DNA of 64,000 nucleotides from an uncultured Methanospirillum sp. (GTDB lineage: Archaea; Halobacteriota; Methanomicrobia; Methanomicrobiales; Methanospirillaceae). The notes under the pieces were generated by a model that was not told where the DNA came from, ran no database searches, and was given only the letters and a program-made list of their open reading frames with translations. The translations under genes were made by a program, and so were the position numbers. Position 1 is the stretch's first letter, and every line of letters starts with the position of its first letter. This document shows, piece by piece, positions 18,335-27,800 of this stretch. The stretch is taken from positions 1,054,001-1,118,000 of the forward strand of contig NZ_OY764544.1 in the NCBI RefSeq assembly GCF_963668475.1. Direction: 5' to 3'.

Positions 18335-18349
18335 ACCATATAAATATTT
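18335..18349 (-). promoter_or_regulatory. TATA box of the C39/PEGA gene
   Basis: Minus-strand sequence AAAATATTTATATGG lies 20-34 bases before the ATG at 18315, giving a nearly leaderless transcript. Confidence 0.5.
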
Positions 18350-18424
18350 TGGCGACACCGGGCACTAATTTCCTGGCATTCAACCAATCCTGCACTGGTT
18401 AACAGGTAAAATCCTCCCCTGACC

Positions 18425-18751
18425 TCATATGATCTTTGTCAAGTTATCACTCATATTTGAAAGATTTGCATCAGATACCCATCCCGGTGGTGGAAGACCA
18501 GGCCCGGTCACCCACTTATCGATACCCTTTCCATCCGGCAGGACTTCAGAGGATGTATTATTGGTATTCCACCCGGGAGAATCAACTACAGAACAATTTG
18601 AAATCGATGAATTGTTCAACGGAAACAGGTATGAGTGGTTTGAGAGATTATCAGGAGAACAGACAACAAATGACCCGTTTGTAATATTCAGACATACAAG
18701 AAGGAGAAACATAGCGGTGAGCAGCGAATGTCCGACTACACTCATAACCAT
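18425..18751 (-). pseudogene. N-terminal fragment of a C39/PEGA secreted protein
   Basis: The frame encodes 108 residues: a signal peptide, a Ser/Asn-rich stretch and then GIDKWVTGPGLPPPGWVSDANLSNMSDN, which parallels LIDEYITGPGLPPSGWIKNMNVASASDP of the intact neighbour at 16336-18315. It stops with TGA exactly where the neighbour would enter its peptidase domain. The following 110 bases show no continuation of the peptidase in any frame and contain the neighbour's promoter. This looks like the stub left after deletion of a tandem duplicate. It could still be expressed as a tiny secreted protein. Confidence 0.6.
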
Positions 18752-18811
18752 CCTCCATACATCTCATACGATTTGAATCTGCTGCTTATCAGAAATATCA
18801 GGTACCCACTC

Positions 18812-20326
18812 TCATCTACCCGGAGTGGCCACCCTGTACATCTGATCAGGTATGTGGATCTCAAATCGTGCACCAGAACCTGGTTCTCCGTTCTCCCTGA
18901 TCGACAGCCCGGTAATAGCCAGGATCTCACGTGAGAGGAAAAGACCGAGCCCCTTCTGTTCCCCATACCACTGCTCAAAGATCTGCTCTTTCAGATCAGC
19001 CTCAACTCCGTTTCCATCATCCTCAAACACCAGACGGCACCCACCTGGAATAATCTCATACCAGAGTTTTACAGCAGTTGCCGAATGGGCATACTTCAGC
19101 ACGTTCTCAGCGAGGATGTAAAAGACCATCTCAAGGAGAGCATCAGCATAGATCTCGAGCCCCTCAACATGGATCTCGCGGGTGTACCTGGAGAAATCAA
19201 GATGCGAGATGGCATAGAGAAACGTCTGTGAGACCTGATGCCAGACCGGGGGCTTAATCCCCATGTCCTGGTACATCTTTGCAAAATTGAGTGAGAGAAG
19301 AACCTTGTCAACCGCCATACGTTCGTTCTCAAGGAAATAGGTCTCTTTTGAATCTGTAACGATCTCCCGGTGCAGATCAAGAAACCCGGTCAATGAGAAG
19401 ACATAGTTCTGGATGTCGCTAAAGACTACACGGTTCAACAGGTTTAGTTTTTTTCGTGCCTCATTCAGTGAGTTCTCAACATTCTTCCGCTCGGTGATGT
19501 CCCGTGCAGAGCCAAAGATGAGATCACCGGACGGGATAGATGACCATTCAATCCACCGGTATGATCCATCCTTATGCCTGTACCGGTTAACAAAGTTAGA
19601 TATACGGTCAGTACGTGCAATTTTCCCAACATCACGGGTACTCTGTAGATCATCCGGATGAATGAACTCCAGATAATTATGAGAGATGATGTCAGCGAGT
19701 GAATATCCGAGAGAAGATTCCCATGCAGGATTCATCCTGATGAACGTGCCGTCCCTTGAGAGAATACAGAGCAGATCAAGACTCAATGAGAAGAACCGGT
19801 CGAGTTCGTCTGTCCGTTCCCGGACCATCTCTTCAAGGTTCTTCTGATAGACTTTCAGTTCCTCTTCCTTCTTCTTCCGCTCCCTGATCTGCTCCTCAAG
19901 CAGGATATTCTGGGCTTCCAACTGCTTCTGAAGCCTGTGAAGAGAGAGATGAGTCTGCACCCTGGCAAGAATTTCCTCTGGCTGAAATGGCTTTGAGATA
20001 AAATCCACACCACCGGCCTCAAACCCCCTGACCTTGTCGGCAGGCTCTTCAAGAGAACTGATGAAGATGACCGGCACAGATGAGGTCTTCGGATCACCCT
20101 TCAGCTGCCTGCAGACCTCATATCCGTCCAGTTCAGGCATGATTACATCAAGTAGGATGAGGTCAGGAGTTTCAACACCGGCAGACCGGAGTGCTAGCCT
20201 CCCGCTTGGAGCAGGACGGACCAGAAATCCCGGCTTTGAAAGGATATCGGTAAGAAGTTTCAGGCTGCCGGGAGAGTCATCAACCACAAGAATCTGGGCT
20301 GGGTCTTCCGACTCATTACCAGTCAT
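18812..20326 (-). CDS. REC-PAS-kinase protein lacking the phospho-acceptor histidine
   Basis: A 504-residue cytoplasmic protein: receiver domain (residues ~12-130; ILVVDDSPGSL, LILLDVIMPELDG with the acceptor Asp, FISKPF), a coiled coil (~130-185), one PAS/PAC (~188-300) and an archaeal-type kinase core. The dimerisation helix reads LLNRVVFSDIQNYVFSLTGFLDL where the sister kinase at 29439 has [23 protein letters not shown], so the H of RHDI-N is replaced by S. The ATPase lobe still looks intact (N-box ILAENVLKYAH, EDDGNGVE, GLGLFLSREIL). It overlaps the upstream PocR kinase by 4 bases (ATGA) and is probably its output partner; it cannot autophosphorylate in the ordinary way. Confidence 0.88.
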   Translation of the reverse strand: MTGNESEDPAQILVVDDSPGSLKLLTDILSKPGFLVRPAPSGRLALRSAGVETPDLILLDVIMPELDGYEVCRQLKGDPKTSSVPVIFISSLEEPADKVRGFEAGGVDFISKPFQPEEILARVQTHLSLHRLQKQLEAQNILLEEQIRERKKKEEELKVYQKNLEEMVRERTDELDRFFSLSLDLLCILSRDGTFIRMNPAWESSLGYSLADIISHNYLEFIHPDDLQSTRDVGKIARTDRISNFVNRYRHKDGSYRWIEWSSIPSGDLIFGSARDITERKNVENSLNEARKKLNLLNRVVFSDIQNYVFSLTGFLDLHREIVTDSKETYFLENERMAVDKVLLSLNFAKMYQDMGIKPPVWHQVSQTFLYAISHLDFSRYTREIHVEGLEIYADALLEMVFYILAENVLKYAHSATAVKLWYEIIPGGCRLVFEDDGNGVEADLKEQIFEQWYGEQKGLGLFLSREILAITGLSIRENGEPGSGARFEIHIPDQMYRVATPGR

Positions 20327-22347
20327 TCTGATCTCTCCATCTTCTCAGCCTCTTCAAGTCTGCTTACAAGCCGGTCAAAATCAAGATTATCAGCAAGACC
20401 TGCAATGATCCTGCCGACATCCGGGAAATCATTAAGGATCTGGCCGATCACCTTCGCGATCTCCACCCGATCCAGTCGTATGACAGCAGTGGAGAGTGAA
20501 ATACGTAAGGCGTTCGGGATGGTGAGAAGCATATCTGGAGTAAGTTCGGCCTGAAATCCCATGGCCGTATCATCACTATCCTGGATGACCTCATACCTGA
20601 CCTTGAGATATGTGGCAATCATCTCGAATATCTCCTCTTCAAGGAAAGGTTTCCTGACAAAATCATCAAATCCTGCATCAAGGATCTTCTTCCTCTCTTC
20701 TTCAAATACCGAAGCAGTGAGAGCAACGACGACCACGTCTTTGCCCCCCGGAAGCAGCCGTATCTGCCTGGTAGCTTCAATCCCATCCATTTCAGGCATC
20801 CTGACATCCATCCAGATGAGATCAGGATGCCATGCCTCTGCTTCACGAACAGCCAGTTTTCCGTTTGATGCAGTTCTGATTGTGAAGCCGGTCTGTGTCA
20901 GTAGGGTCTCAAGGAATACACGATTTTCTTCGTTATCTTCAACGATCAGCACCCGGGGAGAAGGCCCATCACTCTTGAGTCTGAGCACAACTCCATGTTT
21001 CTCAATTGTGCCAGATGCAGGGGCAGAAACTGCCCTGATAGGAAGAAAGAAGGAGAATGTACTTCCTGCACCAGGTCGGCTGACAACCGTGATATCGCCA
21101 CCCATCAGCCTGATATAATCCCTGCTGATGGCAAGACCAAGGCCGGTCCCGCTCTTTGACATCTTTCCGCTGCTTGTCTGTTCAAAGTACCTGAACAGGA
21201 GGTCCTGCTCCTCTTCAGCAATCCCGACACCGGTATCCTCGATAGAGATATTGAGCACAACTGAGTCACCTTCCCTTTCTCTGACCTCAAACCTTGTAAC
21301 AACTCCACCGTGCTCAGTAAACTTCACGGCATTTCCCAGGAGGTTTATCAGGACCTGCCTGAATTTGCCCTCATCAGCAAGTACGTACCTGGGTATGGCA
21401 TCAAGACCACTGACCTGAAAGTGCAGCCCTTTTGCATTCGTCCTGACCCTGAACATATTCTCCAGATCCCTGATCAGTTCATGGAGATCAAACGAGGTCT
21501 CCTCCAGGGTGACACGTCGTGCTTCTATCTTTGATATTTCAAGAACTTCGTTGATCAAGGCAAGCAGGTGGGTGCCACTCCGGTTGATGATCTGCAGATA
21601 TTCACGCTGTTCCGGGTTGAGTGACTGATCCCGCTGCATGAGTTGGGAGAAACCAAGGATAGCATTCATCGGCGTCCTCAGTTCATGGCTCATGTTGGCA
21701 AGGAACTCGCTCTTCGCCTTGTTTGCAGCCTCTGCCCTCTCCTTTGCAATAGCCAGTTCTGCGGTCCTGTCGATCACCTTTTGTTCAAGTGAGTCATGGG
21801 CTTCCAGCAGAAGACGCTCAGCCTCCTGGATCCTCTTCTGGGTCAGCCCCATCTCACCGAGCATCTCGGTTACTTTTCGGAGAAATGCCAGGTTCTGATT
21901 CACCTGATCAGGCGTAAGGATAGGAACATCCTGAACTGCCTTCAGGTACTCATCTTCAGGGAACCCGTACTTTCGGCCCTGATCGCGGAAGAACTCAAGA
22001 TCAGGGGGTTCAAGAAAGAACTGGCCGATGAAGATGTTGGCAAGATGTCTTCCATCGATGATGATCGGGGTTGCAACGTCCACGAGCCCGTTTGCGCACT
22101 TGTACATGTAGAATGGCTTTGCCTCCTCCATGTGTCCGAGGATCCTCACATCACTCTCTAAACACCCCTTCAGGGTCGTGGGGTGAACCCGGTGAAACTT
22201 GGTACAGACATCCATCCAGCCATTCCCGGTGAGAACAACTGAGTTGTTATCGATGATGCCGGTTGCAAACTTGCTGACCGAGTAGAGAAGATCCATGAGG
22301 CCCTGGAGTTCCTCAACGTCGATGAGATCACTGAGTTGATAGTCCAT
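20323..22347 (-). CDS. PocR-HisKA-HATPase-REC hybrid histidine kinase
   Basis: A 674-residue cytoplasmic hybrid kinase. Residues ~5-165 are a PocR sensory domain (LIDVEELQGLMDLLY, NGWMDVCTKFHRVHP, ESDVRI, YKCANGLVDVATPIIIDG). A coiled coil follows (~170-215), then a canonical HisKA H-box FLANMSHELRTPMNAI, an ATPase lobe (NLLGNAVKFTEHGG, EDTGVGI, GTGLGLAISRDYI) and a receiver (VLIVEDNEENR, LIWMDVRMPEMDG, FVRKPF). The last ~90 residues form a helical tail without an obvious Hpt histidine. PocR domains bind small organic ligands or hydrocarbon derivatives in other proteins. The next gene, a REC-PAS-pseudokinase, overlaps its stop. Confidence 0.92.
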   Translation of the reverse strand: MDYQLSDLIDVEELQGLMDLLYSVSKFATGIIDNNSVVLTGNGWMDVCTKFHRVHPTTLKGCLESDVRILGHMEEAKPFYMYKCANGLVDVATPIIIDGRHLANIFIGQFFLEPPDLEFFRDQGRKYGFPEDEYLKAVQDVPILTPDQVNQNLAFLRKVTEMLGEMGLTQKRIQEAERLLLEAHDSLEQKVIDRTAELAIAKERAEAANKAKSEFLANMSHELRTPMNAILGFSQLMQRDQSLNPEQREYLQIINRSGTHLLALINEVLEISKIEARRVTLEETSFDLHELIRDLENMFRVRTNAKGLHFQVSGLDAIPRYVLADEGKFRQVLINLLGNAVKFTEHGGVVTRFEVREREGDSVVLNISIEDTGVGIAEEEQDLLFRYFEQTSSGKMSKSGTGLGLAISRDYIRLMGGDITVVSRPGAGSTFSFFLPIRAVSAPASGTIEKHGVVLRLKSDGPSPRVLIVEDNEENRVFLETLLTQTGFTIRTASNGKLAVREAEAWHPDLIWMDVRMPEMDGIEATRQIRLLPGGKDVVVVALTASVFEEERKKILDAGFDDFVRKPFLEEEIFEMIATYLKVRYEVIQDSDDTAMGFQAELTPDMLLTIPNALRISLSTAVIRLDRVEIAKVIGQILNDFPDVGRIIAGLADNLDFDRLVSRLEEAEKMERSE

Positions 22348-22530
22348 GGTATATGCCGGATACCTGCATCCAACCAGTCATCTGATCAGTGGTGACCTGA
22401 CCCACAACTGGCAGGAGTGGATTTGATGAAGAGATTGAGGAGCATACTGATATTTAAGATGTTGTAAATGTATTGGAGGAGATAGAAAGGGAGCCAGGAG
22501 ATGCCATTTCTTCCACAAATAGCACCCGGA

Positions 22531-23247
22531 TCAACCTGAGTTCCCGGAAGAAAATGAAGGCGGTGTTGCAGTCAGCCAGGGCCTCACAGCATCCTTGTCA
22601 GGATACCAGTGCGGTACAAACCAGAGTGAATAGAACCGTGCCGCAGGGAAACGGTAGTACCCGTCCTGGTTGTGATCGGTGACATCGTACGGGTCTGCAA
22701 AGATGATCACGTCATCCACAACGGTCTCAGTGCCCATGGAGTCATACCCGGTAACTACCATCCAGTGTCCTCCCCAGTCAGCCCAGGCAACAAGTGTAGG
22801 GACACCCTCCTTCAGGTTCTTCTGAATCATCGAGAGATCTCCATCTCCATCTGTTGTACTGGAATGGACGGTCCATCCCCTGTCAGTAAACCATTTCGCC
22901 ATCTGAACGACGTTGATTCCATACACAGGAACGACTCCCATCTCTGAAGCCATACTCATCTCATCCCCGGTTTTACCATAATAGAGGAGGTTATCAAGAG
23001 CAGCAACGGCCCCACAGCTGATCTCGGTCGTCTGCTGCACTGACGGAACCCTGATCAGGGTGAGATTCTCATCAGGAGATGCATTGATCGAGAACTGAGT
23101 ATACCATTCCGAATCAGGATGATCACCAAGTCCATCATATGCCGCCGCACCACCAGTGAGATCGGAGATATTCAGGCAGTATGCCTGCACAGTTCCGATT
23201 ACGGTACATAGTAAGATCAGGAAGAGGAGAGTCAGGGGTTTCAGCAT
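22531..23247 (-). CDS. Secreted C39-family cysteine peptidase
   Basis: A 238-residue exported protein with a signal peptide (residues 1-22). The C39 fold residues are visible: Cys78 in QQTTEISCGAVAALDNLL, His161 in DWGGHWMVVTGYDS and Asp185 in IIFADPYDVTDHN. Members cleave leader peptides or surface proteins. It lacks PEGA repeats and any anchor, so it is likely free outside the membrane. It is divergent from the pirin gene with only ~85 bases between starts. Confidence 0.85.
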   Translation of the reverse strand: MLKPLTLLFLILLCTVIGTVQAYCLNISDLTGGAAAYDGLGDHPDSEWYTQFSINASPDENLTLIRVPSVQQTTEISCGAVAALDNLLYYGKTGDEMSMASEMGVVPVYGINVVQMAKWFTDRGWTVHSSTTDGDGDLSMIQKNLKEGVPTLVAWADWGGHWMVVTGYDSMGTETVVDDVIIFADPYDVTDHNQDGYYRFPAARFYSLWFVPHWYPDKDAVRPWLTATPPSFSSGNSG

Positions 23248-23333
23248 ATATCAACCATTGATCACATGATAGATTATCTTTCATGATCCTTGATGAGAAA
23301 CCATTATCAGATCATACAGAGGTGACTGATTTG

Positions 23334-24197
23334 ATGATGATCCGAACTGTTGAAGAGGTGTTTCATGCAAGGGAGACGATGGAAGGTGCTGGAGTCAGGC
23401 TTCACCGGGCGTTTGGATACCACCAGATTCCCAGGTTTGATCCCTTCCTGATGCTTGACGACTTCAGGGGCGACAAACCTGAAGACTATCTCAAAGGATT
23501 CCCCTGGCATCCCCATCGCGGAATTGAGACTGTCACCTACATGCTTGAAGGAATGGTCGAGCATGGTGACAGTATGGGTAACGCCGGAACCATCGGGGCC
23601 GGTGCAGTCCAGTGGATGACAGCAGGGTCCGGGATCATTCACCAGGAGATGCCAAAACCTGTTGACGGGAAGATGGGGGGATTTCAGCTCTGGGTAAACC
23701 TGCCTCGATCAGAGAAGATGAGAGACCCCAGGTACCAGGAGATCCCCGCAGAAGAGATACCAGTTATCTCCCCGGAACAGGGGGTTACAATCAGAATTAT
23801 CGCCGGATCGTATACAGGAATAAAAGGGCCGGTCAGGGAGATTGTTGCAGACCCGGACTACCTTGACGTTTCACTTGAGGAGGGGAGAACATTTCTTCAC
23901 CAGGTTCCGCGTGGGTACACCGTATTCTGCTACGTGTTTGCAGGAAAGGTGACCTGCGGGCCAGGAGAAACACTGCTTGAAAACCGAAACCTTGCCCGAC
24001 TCAGTGACGGTGATCATGTACAGATCAAGGCAACAGCCGGACCATGCCGACTGCTCCTCCTATCAGGGAGGCCAATCAGGGAACCGATCGCATGGGGAGG
24101 CCCGATCGTGATGAACACACAGGAGGAACTTGAGCAGGCCTTCAGAGAGTACGAGGAAGGGACGTTTATCAAAGCCACCAGCCATCACCCTTATTAA
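23334..24197 (+). CDS. Pirin family protein
   Basis: A 287-residue bicupin. The N-terminal cupin carries the iron ligands in FPWHPHRGIETVTYML (two His) and GSGIIHQEMP (His and Glu), and the C-terminal cupin retains the pirin pattern RTFLHQVPRGYTVFCYVFAG. Some pirins act as quercetin dioxygenases or redox-sensing regulators. I chose ATG 23334 because GAGGTGA ends 8 bases before it. An ATG at 23283 would add 17 residues that are not family-like. It is followed after 22 bases by a DUF6790 membrane protein, likely co-transcribed. Confidence 0.92.
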   Translation: MMIRTVEEVFHARETMEGAGVRLHRAFGYHQIPRFDPFLMLDDFRGDKPEDYLKGFPWHPHRGIETVTYMLEGMVEHGDSMGNAGTIGAGAVQWMTAGSGIIHQEMPKPVDGKMGGFQLWVNLPRSEKMRDPRYQEIPAEEIPVISPEQGVTIRIIAGSYTGIKGPVREIVADPDYLDVSLEEGRTFLHQVPRGYTVFCYVFAGKVTCGPGETLLENRNLARLSDGDHVQIKATAGPCRLLLLSGRPIREPIAWGGPIVMNTQEELEQAFREYEEGTFIKATSHHPY

Positions 24198-24219
24198 TCG
24201 TCCCGCTGACCTCCTCCTC

Positions 24220-24738
24220 ATGTCACTGTCAGAGCTCATTCCCATCATTTTTATCGCGATCACAATAATCGGAGCAGGAGTTCAGATATCACGGGAACGC
24301 CCAAGGGCTGATCATGCACGTGCAGCAGAAATTTTACTGAACTGGGCATTTCTGGTCATCATCGGCATCGGGGGAATCTGGGCGTTCATCGGCCACACAT
24401 TTTTTGCAGATCAGGTGGCAGAGAGTATAGGCTGGCCGGCAGGAAACCCGTTCCAGCAGGAGGTAGCCCTTGCGAACCTTCTCATCGGAGTGCTCGGGAT
24501 TCTTGCTCTGCGTATCCCGGGAACTTTCAGGATAGCACCCCTGATTGCGTACGCGATATTTATGGTGGGTGCAGGCATCGTGCATATCTGGCAGATCATC
24601 TCTGTCCACAACCTCTCGGTAAACAACGCTGGCATGATCCTCTGGATCGATATCTGCATGCCGGTCGTGCTTATCATCCTCTTTCTGCTCACCGGATGGC
24701 TGCAGAAGCATAAAGCGCAGCCATCACTGCGCAGATAG
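24220..24738 (+). CDS. DUF6790-like five-helix membrane protein
   Basis: A 172-residue protein with about five membrane helices. It contains IGWPAGNPFQQEVALANLLIG, the G-P-G-NPFQ-E-A stretch that I associate with the DUF6790 family, and RADHARAAEILLNW in the first loop. Function unknown. ATG 24220 opens directly into the first helix; a longer frame overlapping the pirin gene is not family-like. The spacing implies an operon with pirin. Confidence 0.75.
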   Translation: MSLSELIPIIFIAITIIGAGVQISRERPRADHARAAEILLNWAFLVIIGIGGIWAFIGHTFFADQVAESIGWPAGNPFQQEVALANLLIGVLGILALRIPGTFRIAPLIAYAIFMVGAGIVHIWQIISVHNLSVNNAGMILWIDICMPVVLIILFLLTGWLQKHKAQPSLRR

Positions 24739-24873
24739 CCTGGTTGGAACGGCTCTGCGGTTTTTTCAGAAAGCCTGGATAATGACAACAGGCTCATATG
24801 TGCATAATTTTTACCCGGAGACGCAGACACTACTCATAGCTCATAATACCACAGAAGGGAACGAAACTCCCCC

Positions 24874-27800
24874 ATGATCACGAAAATACGCTCATTTATC
24901 ACCCAATTTTCAGTCCCTGTCCTCACCGATCTCGTCTTCTTCCTCGGCCCCTGTATCATGCTTGCCGTCTCGATTAGCGGCAGGGGATTTCCCGAGGCTG
25001 TGAGTGCCGGGACACTCACCGGGTTCTCATTCCTCTGGCTCGCCATCCTTGTGTTGATCTACAAGTACTTCCTGGTCGAAGGCCTTGCCAGGTACACACT
25101 CGCCAGGGGCGAGCACATCTTTGACGGCATGCACGGATTTCCAGGACCTGAAAACTGGGAAGTCTTCTTCATGGTCCTGATCTACGTGCTCGAGATGATC
25201 GGATACGGAGGTCTTGCTCTCTTTTCAGCACAGTTTCTCCAGGAGCTCATACCGGTCACCTTTTCCCGTGAGATACTCGCCACCGTCACCCTGCTTGTCA
25301 TCCTGCCACTCCTGATAAGAAAGAACTTCTCACTCTTTGAGAAACTGGTCCTCTTCTTTGCCGCTGTAATGATAGGCGGAGTCATCTACACTTTTCTCGG
25401 CATCAGCCTCCCGCTGGAGGCGATGGGCGCCGGACTCATCCCATCTGCCTCACGCGGACAGGTGACCGAGATCATCCCCATCATGGGGGCAGTCGGATCA
25501 GGCCTGAACCTGCTCATCTTCTCTATCTGGCTCAGGGAGAAGATCGGGCTTCGCCACGGAGCCTCGTTCTACGCAGAGCAGATCAGAAATGTCAGGATCA
25601 CACAGGGAATCGCATTTCTCATCACCGGGCTGATGACACTTGCCTTCTTTACGCTGGGATACTTCACAAAAGGTGGAGGAGATCTGTTCACCGGAGCAAT
25701 TGCGGGATTGAACACACTCCCGTACGGGGCAGTGATATTCTTCTTCACCGGGTATGTCATCCTCTTCGGGGTACTCATAACCGGGGCAGACGGACGTGCA
25801 CGTGCAGTAGCCTCGATCCTCTGCTCAACAGCGGTTTCAGGTTGGAGTGAGAAGCGAACCTACCAGATCATCATCATCGGGTTTATCGGGCTCATGCTCT
25901 TCATCGTCTGGTCAGGTAACCCGAAGACCCTCCTCAGTTACACATCTGCCTTCGGGGCATTCATGTTTGCATTCACCGGGATCATGATGCTCTACCTGGA
26001 TGCTCATCTCCCCAGGTATGCACGAGGGTCCAGGCTCTGGTTTGTGATCATGACTGCAGGGACCTTTGCCTACCTGCTCATGGCCCTCTTCAGAGAGGAG
26101 GTTTTTTACGACATCGGCCTTCCTCTCGTGCAGAACCTGCTCGGACTGCTCATTCTCCTGTACCTTGTCATCAGATCGGGTGTGATCACATCGGTGCTCG
26201 ACCATAAACCGGGACGGGGAGATATCTTTCTATTCATACTCATCTTCTCGATCCTCGGGATTTATGGCACCAGATCCAGTATCCTGATCGGCACACTCCC
26301 GGTAAGCTTCGGCACCCTCATCCCAATCATGGCAGCTTTCCTTGGCGGACCGGTTGCCGGAGTTGTTGTAGGGGCAGTGTCAGGAGTTGGTGGATACGGA
26401 TCCCCGGGTTTTACATCACTGCCCTGGTATGCTGTAGTTCTTCCCCCGCTTTTTGCCGGATCTCTGGCGGCGATTGTTTCCTGGTATCAGGATTCGATCT
26501 CTTTCCGGAGAACGCTCATTGTCGGAATCATTACAGGGATCATTCAGGTTATCCTGCTCTGGGTTGTCAGAGCAGGAACAGGTGGAACAACAGGAGGTAT
26601 ACTGGAAGAACTGCACCAGATCACCATCCCTACCCTTGGAACGCTGGTGATAGGTCTTGTAATCATACTGTACCTGATTGAAGAGGAGAAGAAGACCAGG
26701 AGAATAAAAACTCATTCACATCAGGATGCGTCACCCCTGCCAGGAATCACCCCGCCAGGTATACGAGAGGTATTGTACCACCACCGGCCAACCGGACGAA
26801 CTCTGCAGCAGGGAATCATAATCCTGATCATCGGACTTGCCCTCATGGGGGTACTCTTCACAGAGCAGTCGAACGAGACAGGGATTCCTCTCCTGAACAG
26901 AATTGCGGTCCTTGGTGCCATCATATTCCTGCTCACCAGGTCCAGGACATTCCAGGACATCCTCATCAGTGCAACAACCATGACCGAGAGGATCTGGCTT
27001 ACCGTCATCTTCGGCCTCTTCTCGGCATACGGGTATCTTGAGGTGATATCACGATGGGGAATCACGATCCAGTTCCCTGATCTCGGCCCTGCCATCGCCG
27101 GTATCCTTGGTGGTCCGTTCATCGGGGCAGCTGCCGGGGTGCTGGGTGGAGGATATGCTCTCTTCACCGGAGGGCCTGATCAGGCTGCAAGTGCTATTGT
27201 CACTATCCTGGCAGGGGTTCTCGCCGGTGTGTGTGCACTCCTCTGGCGCCGGAATTTTACGTACCCGAGGGTGATCTCGATCGGTCTTCTCATCGGATCG
27301 CTCAGGTTTCTCCTTCTCCTCATCACCGGTGAGATCATCGACGGGAAAGTCCTGGGTACGTTTATTCTCAATTTACTACTCCCAGTATTCGGCCTGATAC
27401 TCTTCCAGTTCATCATCAGGGAGGAGACAGTATCATTCCTCTCAATCAGCAGAAGCGGAAACGCTGCCCAGGATCGTGTCCATGAGAAGAAGATGGCCAT
27501 CCTCTCACGTGAAACTATGGAACGCCTGAGCAGCCTGTTCACTATCATCTCTGGCAGACTCCTCTCACTCGAGTTCATCATGAGCCAGATCGGTGAAGAG
27601 GAGATCGCAAGGAAGGTGCGGACACTCATAAGTACGGATCTCATCGATGATCTCCTTGAAGACTTTGGCAATTTCTCGAAACTTCACAAGGAAGGAGACA
27701 GGGATGATCTCGAACTGGCACTCAAGGCCGGGCAGATAACACGCAAACTGAACAGGATGATCAGGAGAGAGGGGCTTGACCGGATCATCAACCCATCCCT

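Noticed and set aside
16316..18387. Longer start for the C39/PEGA protein at 18387
   Set aside because: It would put 24 charged residues before the signal peptide and run through the TATA box.
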